A DNA stretch of 34,856 bases, taken from the NCBI GenBank assembly GCA_025359245.1, contig JANYGW010000069.1, positions 1 through 34,856 of the forward strand. Reading direction: 5' to 3'. A program made the position numbers and the translations under genes. Source of the stretch: Massilia sp. Its GTDB lineage: Bacteria; Pseudomonadota; Gammaproteobacteria; Burkholderiales; Burkholderiaceae_D. How positions within the stretch are numbered: position 1 is the first letter of the stretch; each line of letters opens with the position of its first letter. Shown one piece after another: positions 1-6,639 of the stretch. Under the pieces are notes generated by a model that had not been told where the DNA came from, did no database searches, and was given only the letters and a program-made list of their open reading frames with translations.

Positions 1-1227
1 TATGCCGACATCGTGCTCAACCACAAGACCAGCGCCGACCTGACCGAATGGACCACCGGCGTGCGGGTCGACCAGAACAACCGCAACGTCGAGTATGGCG
101 GCGACGTCAGCCTGCAGGTGTGGACCAACTTCACCTTCCCCGGACGCCTGCAGGCGAACGGCACGCTGATGTACAACAACTTCCGCTGGAACTGGTACCA
201 CTTCGACGGCGTCGACTACGCGCAAAACCTGGGCGCCGATGGCTGCAGCGGCTGCCGCATCTACAAGTTCCGCGGCGCCGGCAAGGGCTGGGATCCGGAG
301 GTCAGCACCGAAAAGGGCAATTATGATTACCTGATGGCGGCCGACATCGACTTCCAGCATCCGGACGTGCGCAGCCACCTGAAGGATTGGGGCGTGTGGT
401 ACACCAACACGGCCAAGCTGGACGGCTTTCGGATCGACGCCACCAAGCACATCATGGCGAGCTACTTCAACGACTGGCTGTACTACGTGCGCCAGTCGAC
501 CGGCAAGACGGGCGCCTTTGCCGTCGCCGAATACTGGGAGCGCGACATCAATGTGCTGAACAACTACGTCAACGGCGTCAACAGCAATGCCAATGACAAG
601 ATGTCGGCGTTCGACGTACCGTTGCACAATAAGTTCGAAGCGGCCGCCAACGCCAACGGCGCGTTCGACATGGGCTCGCTGTTGAACAACACACTGGTGG
701 CATCGCAGCCGTCGCGCGCGGCGACCTTCGTCGACAACCACGACACGCTCGACGGACGCGCGCTGTACTCGAAAGTGCAGGACTGGTTCAAGCCGCTGGC
801 CTACGCCACCATCCTGCTGCGCGAGGCCGGCTACCCGACCGTGTTCCTGGGCGACTACGAAGGCGTGCCGGGCAAGGTGGCCAGCCACGGCTGGATCATC
901 GACCAGATGCTGACCGGACGCAAATTCCACGCCTACGGCAAGCAGAACGACTACTTCGACAACAGCGACGTGGTCGGCTGGACGCGCGAAGGCAACGCCA
1001 GCCACTGGTACGGCCTGGTGGTGCTGATGAACGACAACCGCTCGAACGCCGGGTCGAAATGGATGTTCGTCGGCGCGGCGCACGCCAACCAGTGCTTCAA
1101 TGACGTGACCAACGCGGTGACCGGCGCGGTGTGCGCCAACGCCAGCGGCTGGGCCAACTTCAGCGTCCCGGCCGGCAAGGTGACGGTGTGGATCCGCAGC
1201 GGCAAGTTCGGCCGCAACACGGGCTAA
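1..1227 (+). CDS. Alpha-amylase, GH13 (GH13_5-like), 5' end outside window
   Basis: Endo-acting alpha-1,4-glucan hydrolase of the liquefying Bacillus-type subfamily. The frame is open from base 1 and already inside conserved region I (DIVLNH), so the N-terminus and any signal peptide lie upstream of the window. Region II is GFRIDATKH, with the nucleophile Asp encoded at 436-438. Region III is VAEYW, with the acid/base Glu at 529-531. Region IV is FVDNHD, with the transition-state Asp at 742-744. All three catalytic residues are intact. The last ~90 residues look like the usual all-beta domain C, and the protein ends soon after it with no starch-binding module visible. A weak GC hairpin follows the stop. 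Family known; substrate and secretion inferred. Confidence 0.95.
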   Translation, partial: YADIVLNHKTSADLTEWTTGVRVDQNNRNVEYGGDVSLQVWTNFTFPGRLQANGTLMYNNFRWNWYHFDGVDYAQNLGADGCSGCRIYKFRGAGKGWDPEVSTEKGNYDYLMAADIDFQHPDVRSHLKDWGVWYTNTAKLDGFRIDATKHIMASYFNDWLYYVRQSTGKTGAFAVAEYWERDINVLNNYVNGVNSNANDKMSAFDVPLHNKFEAAANANGAFDMGSLLNNTLVASQPSRAATFVDNHDTLDGRALYSKVQDWFKPLAYATILLREAGYPTVFLGDYEGVPGKVASHGWIIDQMLTGRKFHAYGKQNDYFDNSDVVGWTREGNASHWYGLVVLMNDNRSNAGSKWMFVGAAHANQCFNDVTNAVTGAVCANASGWANFSVPAGKVTVWIRSGKFGRNTG

Positions 1228-1240
1228 GCCCCCTGTCCCT

Positions 1241-1257
1241 CCGCCATTGCGCGGCGG
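1241..1257 (+). terminator. Possible weak hairpin after the amylase gene
   Basis: The arms CCGCC (1241-1245) and GGCGG (1253-1257) enclose 7 nt, 13 bases after the amylase stop. There is no T-run after it, so this is at best a weak or Rho-assisted terminator. Confidence 0.25.
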
Positions 1258-1340
1258 GGCATTATGCATATCAAATAAATAATTTACCTTGCATGCGTGT
1301 GCGCTATGCTTCGTTTTTCCATCACCCGGCAGATAAAACG

Positions 1341-2621
1341 ATGCTCAAGGTATTCCTCCTGCTATGCGCATGTGGCGCTGGCGCCGCCCACGCCGCACCC
1401 GCCGAAACCTGGATCATTGCGCTCGATCGCTGGGGCAACCCCTCGTACCAGACACTGACCTTGCGTGACGACAGCGCGCGCCTCGATGGCGAGCTCGATG
1501 GCGACAAGGTGGACGGCGAGCGCAAGGGCGATCACATCGAGTTCAGCGCAACTGGCCAGGACGGAGCGCGCTACCTGTACAGCGCCAGCCTGCGGGACGG
1601 GACCATGCAAGGCAGCGCTGACTACCCCGACACCAACAATCCGAAGGCCCGTGCGCACCATGCATTCACCGCACGGCGCTTGCCGCAACGGCCGCCCGGC
1701 CCACCACGCCGCATCGACTACACGCCGCTCGACTACGCCAACGTGTTTAGCGCACAACGGGCGCCGGTGCTGACGATCTGGCCGGGCGATACCGTTCACA
1801 CCACGACCATCGATTCGGGCGGCGTCGATGAAAAGGGAATCACGCGCGCCCTGTTCGGCAACCCGCAAACCGGCCCGTTTTTCGTCGCCGGCGCGGCCCA
1901 GGGCGACACCCTGGTCGTCCACTTGCGCCGGCTGCGCCTGAATCGCGACTACGCAGACAGCCTCGATAGCATCGTCGGACGCGCGCTGACCACCGGCATG
2001 GCCGCCAAGACCGCCGAGCTGGGCAAGCCGGTGCGCTGGACGCTCGATCGCGCGCGCGGCCTGGCTTGGCCAGAACAGCGCAGCGCCGCCATGCATGACT
2101 TCTCCGTGCCGGTGCGGCCGATGCTGGGCGGTCTGGCGGTCGCCCCGGGCGATGGCCCGCCCGTGTCGACCGGCGACACCGGCCGCTTCGGCGGCAATAT
2201 GGACTTCAATGAGGTCGTCGAAGGCAATACCGTCTACTTGCCGGTCCAGCAACCGGGCGGCCTGCTCTACCTGGGCGATGCCCATGCCTTGCAAGGCGAC
2301 GGTGAAACCTCGCAATATGCACTGGAGACCTCGATGGAGGTCGAATTCACGGTGGAGCTCATCAAAAACAAGGCGATCAATATGCCGCGCGTCGAATCGC
2401 CCACACACATCATGACGCTCGGCCAGGCGGGATCGCTCGACGATGCCTTGCGTGCGGCCACGGCCGGCATGTTGCAATGGCTGCAGCAGGATTACGGTCT
2501 GAGCATGTCAGACAGTGCGCAAGTGCTGGGCAGCGCCGTGCATTATAGCGTGGCCAACCTGGCGGGACGCAGCGTCGGGGTCGCGGCCAGGCTGGACAAA
2601 TCGCTGTTGAAGCGGCGCTAA
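1341..2621 (+). CDS. Secreted acetamidase/formamidase-family protein with N-terminal beta domain
   Basis: Member of the FmdA/AmdA acetamidase-formamidase family (amide hydrolysis in characterised members; substrate unknown here). Start chosen at the ATG at 1341 because it opens a clear signal peptide (MLKVFLLLCACGAGAAHA, cut before APAE). The open frame extends upstream into the amylase gene but that part is not protein-like. Residues ~20-110 form a beta-rich domain with DRWGNPSYQ and LDGDKVDGERKG, of a kind that can precede exported members of this family. From ~residue 130 the family core is visible: VLTIWPGDTVHT, NPQTGPFFVAGA, GDTLVVHL, GGNMDFN and GDAHALQGDGE. Length is 426 aa, longer than a bare core because of the extra domain. 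The stop is 3 nt from the convergent small gene. Function probably periplasmic. Confidence 0.85.
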   Translation: MLKVFLLLCACGAGAAHAAPAETWIIALDRWGNPSYQTLTLRDDSARLDGELDGDKVDGERKGDHIEFSATGQDGARYLYSASLRDGTMQGSADYPDTNNPKARAHHAFTARRLPQRPPGPPRRIDYTPLDYANVFSAQRAPVLTIWPGDTVHTTTIDSGGVDEKGITRALFGNPQTGPFFVAGAAQGDTLVVHLRRLRLNRDYADSLDSIVGRALTTGMAAKTAELGKPVRWTLDRARGLAWPEQRSAAMHDFSVPVRPMLGGLAVAPGDGPPVSTGDTGRFGGNMDFNEVVEGNTVYLPVQQPGGLLYLGDAHALQGDGETSQYALETSMEVEFTVELIKNKAINMPRVESPTHIMTLGQAGSLDDALRAATAGMLQWLQQDYGLSMSDSAQVLGSAVHYSVANLAGRSVGVAARLDKSLLKRR

Positions 2622-2624
2622 CAC

Positions 2625-2876
2625 TCAAGACGCGTGGTCGTGCAAGGCATGCAGCCGGTGCCGATACAAGTCCCGCACGCGCTTCATCACCAGCACTGGC
2701 AGGAATTCTTTCACTGCCGCGTCGCGCTCCAGGCGCAGCAATTCGCACTGGTACACACCGGCAATTTCGTCGAACGGGCGCTGCACTTCATCGACCAGCG
2801 ATTGGATCACCAGCAGGTGCTGCATGGGCCAGCGCGAGCGCCGCACCCCGTCCGTTTCAACCTGCATTGCCGTCAT
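2625..2876 (-). CDS. DUF3562-like small protein
   Basis: 83-aa protein with no signal peptide or membrane segment. The block DEIAGVYQCELLRLER followed by FLPVLVMKRVRDLYR resembles the DUF3562 family of short Burkholderiales proteins (function unknown), in which a helix with a conserved Tyr precedes a V-x-FLPVLV-x-R-V pattern. The protein encoded at 26145-26402 has the same layout (YRALFLAL, then YLPLFVARKIRERYR), so the window holds two paralogues. The Shine-Dalgarno is weak. It is convergent with the acetamidase gene, with 3 nt between the stops. Family name from memory of the pattern; role unknown. Confidence 0.7.
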   Translation of the reverse strand: MTAMQVETDGVRRSRWPMQHLLVIQSLVDEVQRPFDEIAGVYQCELLRLERDAAVKEFLPVLVMKRVRDLYRHRLHALHDHAS

Positions 2877-2954
2877 CGCAGCACCCGGCGCGCACTTGTC
2901 CCGATGATGCTAAGAGAGCTGGGAAGGGGTTTGGGTTCCACTCGGCCGTGGAAG

Positions 2955-2982
2955 AAAAAAACCCGCGCCAGCAGCGGCGCGG
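2955..2982 (-). terminator. Strong intrinsic terminator on the minus strand
   Basis: The arms CCGCGCC (2963-2969) and GGCGCGG (2976-2982) form a perfect 7-bp stem with a 6-nt loop. On the minus strand the stem is followed by a run of seven T (complement of 2955-2961). The only minus-strand gene upstream is the HxlR regulator, which ends ~420 nt away at 3402. The terminator may therefore end a long HxlR 3' UTR or an unannotated small RNA. It lies in the 337-bp gap 2877-3213, which otherwise shows no convincing gene. Confidence 0.75.
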
Positions 2983-3213
2983 TGAAAGGAGGAGTCCGGT
3001 TTGATGACAGACAGGCCCATCATGCCAGCCGCCTGTGACCGCAGCATGACGCGCCGGCGGCCATTGAAAGTCGGCGCCCTGCCGCTATCCTGTAATGAGG
3101 CGGTCACACGGCACGCCTACCATTCGCCTTGTTCGACAGCGCCTTGCAAGACGCATCGACAGCTTTGTCCGGTCAGCTCAAGCATCGGCACCAGAATTGA
3201 ACAGGAGGATCGC

Positions 3214-3405
3214 ATGAGGCAACGTATCATCGACTTGCGCAATGACGAAGCCACCGCAGCCCACATCGCCGATGCGCTGCGCCTGCAAACCGAATACGGC
3301 TACGAGCGCGCCTGCGATCACCTGCGCGCGCTGGGGATCCAGCCGCAGCTGGCCCAGCGCCTGCTGGCGATCCGCTACGACCGGCGCGGCGCGCACGTCA
3401 GCTAG
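3214..3405 (+). CDS. Hypothetical 63-aa protein
   Basis: Small soluble, probably helical protein (MRQRIIDLRNDE at the N-terminus, ending YDRRGAHVS). I do not recognise a family. Start chosen at 3214 because a perfect AGGAGG lies at 3203-3208, 5 nt before the ATG. The frame is open further upstream to an ATG at 3004, which also has a good AAAGGAGGAG sequence, but the extra 70 residues are rich in Cys, His, Pro and Arg and do not look like a fold. The residues DALRLQTEYGYERACDHL and LGIQPQLAQRLLAIR suggest two or three amphipathic helices. The stop overlaps the convergent HxlR stop by 4 bp through a shared CTAG. Confidence 0.65.
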   Translation: MRQRIIDLRNDEATAAHIADALRLQTEYGYERACDHLRALGIQPQLAQRLLAIRYDRRGAHVS

Positions 3406-3758
3406 AGATCGGCATCCGGCGCGTGCGCCGCCAGCGTTTGCTGCCATTCGTCCGACCAGCGCAGCAAGGGCATCATCGCGTCGAGCAGGGACTTTCCTGA
3501 TTGGCTCAGCGTGTAGCCGCCCGCCTCCGCGCTGGCGATGATGTGAGTCTCGCGCAGTTCGTGCAAGCGGTCGTTGAGCACCGTCGGCGACATCGCGTCG
3601 CAACGCGCGCGCAACTCGCGAAACGTCAGCGGCGTCTCGCGCAACTCCCAGATGATGCGCATGGCCCAGCGCCGGCCCAGCAAATCAAGCAAGGCCATGA
3701 TCGGGCGGTCGGTGTGCGAGCCGCGTACCGGCTGGCCTGGTTTTGGAAAGATGGTCAT
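3402..3758 (-). CDS. HxlR-family winged-helix transcriptional regulator
   Basis: 118-aa DNA-binding regulator with the HxlR signature: LLGRRWAMRIIWEL, TFRELRARCDAMSPTVLNDRLHEL (recognition helix region), then the wing GGYTLSQSGKSLL. Such proteins act as dimers and often sense oxidants or reactive electrophiles through a Cys. Here the single Cys is at residue ~53, just before the recognition helix. The ATG at 3758 is preceded by GGAGA at 4 nt; the TTG one codon upstream is too close to that site. It is divergent from the carboxymuconolactone decarboxylase-like gene. The shared 88-bp gap carries two 19-bp palindromic repeats, which are the likely autoregulatory operators. Confidence 0.93.
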   Translation of the reverse strand: MTIFPKPGQPVRGSHTDRPIMALLDLLGRRWAMRIIWELRETPLTFRELRARCDAMSPTVLNDRLHELRETHIIASAEAGGYTLSQSGKSLLDAMMPLLRWSDEWQQTLAAHAPDADL

Positions 3759-3768
3759 CAAGTCTCCA

Positions 3769-3809
3769 TGCTACGCTTTCCGTAGCAGAGTGCTACACTT
3801 TGCGTAGCA
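3769..3809. promoter_or_regulatory. Tandem palindromic operators between HxlR and CMD genes
   Basis: Two 19-bp elements, 3769-3787 and 3791-3809, are identical at 17 of 19 positions and start 22 bp apart, about two helical turns. Each has TGCTAC and GTAGCA arms around a 7-nt centre containing CTTT. A further half-site GTAGCA sits at 3820-3825. Their placement between the divergent genes makes them the likely HxlR binding sites. This is inferred; no binding data. Confidence 0.75.
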
Positions 3810-3846
3810 AAATCCGATTGTAGCACCACTGACTTGGGAGATCCGC

Positions 3847-4395
3847 ATGGCGTCCACAAGAATTGTTGCGCAAGATGCCCCCTATGACGAGACCGTCGCA
3901 GAGGCATTCAGCCGCTTCCTGCCGCCGGGGATGGCGCCGCTGAAGTTGTTCCGGACCCAGGCGCACAACCCGCGCGTATTGCAGCGCATGTTTGCCGGCA
4001 GCCTGCTCGACCAGGGCAGCATCGACTTGCGCACGCGCGAGCTGGTCATCCTGCGCACTTGCGCGCGCTGCGGCTCGGAATATGAATGGGGCGTGCATGT
4101 GGCGCTGTTTTCCAAAGCGGCTGGCTTGAGCGAGGCTGATGTGGCGGCCACACTCGACCGGCATGACGGGCCGAACGCGCTGCCGGCGCCAGAGGCCTTG
4201 CTGCTGCGCGCCGTCGACGAGCTGCACGACACGTCGACCATCGCGGACCGCTTGTGGCGTGCACTGGAACAGCACTATTCAGCGGCGCAGATTATCGAGC
4301 TGATCGCGCTGGCGGGAAATTATCATGCCATATCATTTATCACGAATGCCGCCAGGGTGGATCTGGGGAGCTTCGCGCCGCGTTTTCACAGCTGA
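3847..4395 (+). CDS. Carboxymuconolactone decarboxylase-family (AhpD-like) protein
   Basis: 182-aa cytoplasmic all-helical protein of the CMD/AhpD-like family. The signature SEYEWGVHVALFSKAAGLSE spans residues ~77-96, with His84 as the probable active-site residue. It is preceded by a C72-A-R-C75 pair resembling the CxxC of AhpD-type peroxidase partners. Many SEYEW-H homologues lack this pair, so a thiol-based role is possible. The ATG at 3847 has GGGAG at 3836-3840. It diverges from the HxlR regulator and is almost certainly its target. Substrate unknown; a role in detoxification of an oxidant or aromatic electrophile is inferred from the pairing and the Cys pair. Confidence 0.9.
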   Translation: MASTRIVAQDAPYDETVAEAFSRFLPPGMAPLKLFRTQAHNPRVLQRMFAGSLLDQGSIDLRTRELVILRTCARCGSEYEWGVHVALFSKAAGLSEADVAATLDRHDGPNALPAPEALLLRAVDELHDTSTIADRLWRALEQHYSAAQIIELIALAGNYHAISFITNAARVDLGSFAPRFHS

Positions 4396-4420
4396 ACAAA
4401 CTGGGCCTCAATTCAAGCCA

Positions 4421-4439
4421 GCGGCCAGACTGTGGCCGC
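4421..4439 (+). terminator. Possible hairpin terminator after the CMD gene
   Basis: A perfect 7-bp stem GCGGCCA (4421-4427) / TGGCCGC (4433-4439) with loop GACTG lies 25 nt after the stop. No T-run follows, so termination is uncertain. Confidence 0.35.
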
Positions 4440-4544
4440 CGGCACGCCGCACGACGACTGCAATATACGCAACGGAAACGTCGGCGCAGCAACTGCTTGC
4501 TCCGAACGACCCTGTTAGTGCCACTCAGGTCCCTAGTGCATCCT

Positions 4545-4645
4545 GCCTAATTCCACTGTCTAATTCTGTCGAATTTCGTCGAATTTGAACCAACCAAAAA
4601 AGGGCTTGTCTAATTTCAGAGAATTAGGCGAAATTAGACAGGAGG
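4545..4645 (+). promoter_or_regulatory. Phased TCTAATT repeats and SD-adjacent hairpin upstream of the RAMA-like gene
   Basis: GTCTAATTC (4558), GTCGAATTT (4568) and GTCGAATTT (4578) repeat every 10 bp. GTCTAATTTC occurs again at 4608, still in the 10-bp phase, and a related GCCTAATTCC is at 4545. The 4608-4617 copy pairs perfectly (10 bp) with GAAATTAGAC at 4630-4639, enclosing 12 nt. The right arm abuts the AGGAGG ribosome site (4640-4645) of the next gene. This looks like a cluster of protein binding sites on one helix face, or an RNA switch that can hide the ribosome site. The rest of 4396-4654 shows nothing I recognise. Confidence 0.6.
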
Positions 4646-4654
4646 CACACTAAA

Positions 4655-5269
4655 ATGGGTAGCGATGCACTAGCAAGTCCACAGCTGCCGCCAGCCCTGC
4701 TGCGCGACCTTGCCGACCATCTACAGCTTACCGGCAGCAATCATTCCGCCATGCAGGCGGTCACCAACGCCGTACGCGCCTGGATCGCTGTCGACCAGGC
4801 GCATCAGCCACCGCTTGCCGCGACGAGCCGTGGCTATCAATGGAAAACCTTGTTCCTGCCCGACGCGACTGAGTTGCGCATGAGCTGCGGCGACAACAAT
4901 TTTTATGCGCGCGTGATTGGCGATCACATCATGTACGAGGGGCGCAGCGTGTCGCCACGTGGCATGACGCTGGCGGTCGCTGGCGAGGGCCGCAACGCAT
5001 GGCGCGACCTGTGGCTCAAGCTACCGGGCGAGCGCTATTGGAAACAAGCGATCTGTTGCCGCAACGAGCATCAGCGATCGCTGCGCCAGGCCCCCGAATC
5101 GCCCGTACAGGCGATGGCAGCAGCGGCGACCGCCATGTCCGACGCGCTGAAGACAGCGCTCGTGCTGGTCGAACACGCCAACCTGCAATCGGCGAAAAAG
5201 CTTGAACGCCGCGCTCACCAGCAGCGCCGCAAGAGCGACATCGCCGACGATGACTGCGCCTTCGGCTGA
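4655..5269 (+). CDS. Hypothetical protein with RAMA/DUF4357-like domain
   Basis: 204-aa soluble protein. Residues ~11-45 (LPPALLRDLADHLQL...AVRAWI) form predicted helices, possibly a small DNA-binding or dimerisation region. Residues ~60-132 run TELRMSCGDNNFYARVIGD, IMYEGRSVSPRGMTLAVAG, RNAWRDLWLKLPGERYW. This order (short strands, G-K/R-x-(V/Y)-S-P/S, AxxxG, N-x-W-x-x-x-x) resembles RAMA/DUF4357 domains linked to DNA modification and restriction proteins; I judge this by pattern only. The C-terminus is a charged helical tail ending in acidic residues. The ATG at 4655 has AGGAGG at 9 nt. It is convergent with phoR (22 nt apart). The elaborate upstream repeats suggest it may bind its own leader. 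Function unknown. Confidence 0.7.
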   Translation: MGSDALASPQLPPALLRDLADHLQLTGSNHSAMQAVTNAVRAWIAVDQAHQPPLAATSRGYQWKTLFLPDATELRMSCGDNNFYARVIGDHIMYEGRSVSPRGMTLAVAGEGRNAWRDLWLKLPGERYWKQAICCRNEHQRSLRQAPESPVQAMAAAATAMSDALKTALVLVEHANLQSAKKLERRAHQQRRKSDIADDDCAFG

Positions 5270-5291
5270 TACGGTGTTCGCCGGCGCCGGC

Positions 5292-6581
5292 TCAGGCCAC
5301 CGCCGCTGCCGGCAACGTCACAATGAACTTGCTGCCCTTGCCCGCTTCCGACTTGATCGTCAGTGCGCCGCCGTGGCGCAGCAGCACATGCTTGACGATC
5401 GCCAGCCCCAGCCCGGTGCCCTGGGTTTCGCGCGAGCGGCTCTTGTCGACGCGGTAGAAACGCTCGGTCAGGCGCGCGATGTGCACCTGGTCGATGCCGA
5501 TGCCGGTATCGGCCGCCGTGAAGCGCGGCCCGTCCGGGCCATCCTGCCAGCACAGGTCGATCATGCCGCCGGCCGGCGTGTAGCGCACCGCGTTCGAGGC
5601 CAGGTTGCCGAAGGCGCTGCGCAATTCTTCCGCGCTGCCCGTCACGTCCGGCCCGTCGACGCTGACCGTCACGGTATGCCGCCCGTTCGACAGCGCGCGC
5701 GCTTCGTCGGCCACCTCTTCCATCAGTGCGTGGATGTCGACCCGCTCGGGCCGCAGGGGATAGTCGAGCGACTCCAGGCGCGACAAGGTCAGCATGTCTT
5801 CGATCAGGCCCTGCATGCGCCTGCCCTGCTCCGTCATCAGCTTCAGGTGCGCGCTGCGGGTGGCCGCGTCGAGGTCCATTTCGCTCGATGCGATTTCAAG
5901 GAAGCCGACAATCACCGTCAGCGGCGTGCGCAGTTCGTGCGAGGCGTTGGCGATGAAGTCGCGCCGCATTTCTTCGATGCGCTGGTTCTCGGTCACGTCG
6001 TGCGTCACCAGAATCTGGCGCCGGTTTTCGAACGGGATGATCTGGCAAATCAGCTTGCGGTCGCGCAGGCTGAGCGTCAGCGGCTGCTCGTAGCGGCCCA
6101 GGATGATGTAGTCGATGAAGGCCGGATGGCGGATCAAATTCGTCACGCGCATGCCCTTGTCCTTGTCCAGCGTCAGGCCAAGGTGCTGTTCGGCGACCGG
6201 GTTGCACCATTCGAGGAACAGCACATCGTCCATGATGACCACGCCGTCGGGCAGCAGGTGCATGGCCTGGCGAAAGCGCGCCAGCCATTCGGTCAGCTCG
6301 GACTGATTGCGCTCGTCGTCGCGGCGCAGCCGGTACAGGCGCGAGAAGATGTTGGTCCACGAACCCCAGCCGTCGGGCAGCTTGGAGCTGTGCGGGTTGT
6401 CGAGCCAGTCGCCCAGCTTGTGCAGGTAGTTCAGCTGGATCACCAGCAGCGTGATCACCGAGGCCAGCGCCACCGCCAGGCCCCACACGGGGCCGAACAG
6501 CCACCAGAAGATGCCGGCGCCGAGCAGGATGAAGATCATGCGCAGCAGCGCGGGGATCCAGAAGAGGAGTTGGGGGTTCAC
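5292..6581 (-). CDS. phoR: Phosphate regulon sensor histidine kinase PhoR
   Basis: Inner-membrane kinase that phosphorylates PhoB when phosphate is scarce and dephosphorylates it when the Pst/PhoU complex signals plenty. Two hydrophobic stretches at residues ~5-50 anchor it. A PAS-like domain follows (LLPDGVVIMDDVLFLEWCNPVAEQHLG). The HisKA motif ASHELRTP carries the phospho-accepting His215. The ATPase boxes are NLASNAVRYTP (N), DTGIGI (G1), FYRVDKSRS (F) and GTGLGLAIVKHV (G2). The 429-aa length is usual. Start is a GTG at 6579-6581 with GAGGT about 7 nt upstream. It is last in the pst-pho cluster, separated from phoB by a strong hairpin that may lower its expression. Confidence 0.96.
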   Translation of the reverse strand: MNPQLLFWIPALLRMIFILLGAGIFWWLFGPVWGLAVALASVITLLVIQLNYLHKLGDWLDNPHSSKLPDGWGSWTNIFSRLYRLRRDDERNQSELTEWLARFRQAMHLLPDGVVIMDDVLFLEWCNPVAEQHLGLTLDKDKGMRVTNLIRHPAFIDYIILGRYEQPLTLSLRDRKLICQIIPFENRRQILVTHDVTENQRIEEMRRDFIANASHELRTPLTVIVGFLEIASSEMDLDAATRSAHLKLMTEQGRRMQGLIEDMLTLSRLESLDYPLRPERVDIHALMEEVADEARALSNGRHTVTVSVDGPDVTGSAEELRSAFGNLASNAVRYTPAGGMIDLCWQDGPDGPRFTAADTGIGIDQVHIARLTERFYRVDKSRSRETQGTGLGLAIVKHVLLRHGGALTIKSEAGKGSKFIVTLPAAAVA

Positions 6582-6607
6582 TGAGCGACCTCGCAGAATT
6601 CACGGCA

Positions 6608-6637
6608 ACGTCGTCCTCGCGAACGCGGGGACGACGT
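6608..6637. repeat. REP-like long hairpin between phoB and phoR
   Basis: The outer arms ACGTCGTCC (6608-6616) and GGACGACGT (6629-6637) are perfectly complementary. With a T-G pair and the inner CGC/GCG the stem reaches about 13 bp, closed by loop GAAC. It fills most of the 58-bp gap between the phoB stop and phoR start. The look (CGTCGTCC-CGCG-GGACGACG) is that of a dispersed palindromic repeat rather than a terminator: minus-strand transcription finds no T-run after it. Confidence 0.7.
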
Positions 6638-6639
6638 AC

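Noticed and set aside
1131..1340. N-terminal extension of the acetamidase-family frame into the amylase gene
   Set aside because: It overlaps the coding end of the amylase in another frame; the signal peptide begins at 1341.
3004..3213. Upstream extension of the 63-aa gene, with its own AAAGGAGGAG site
   Set aside because: The 70 extra residues do not look like a fold, and a perfect AGGAGG precedes the inner ATG at 3214. Kept as an alternative start only.
4558..4639. Phased repeats as a CRISPR array or replication iterons
   Set aside because: Units are only ~10 bp, too short and without spacers for CRISPR; no replication initiator gene is present.
5202..6584. 460-codon plus-strand frame opposite phoR
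   Set aside because: Same antisense effect; phoR has all kinase motifs on the other strand.
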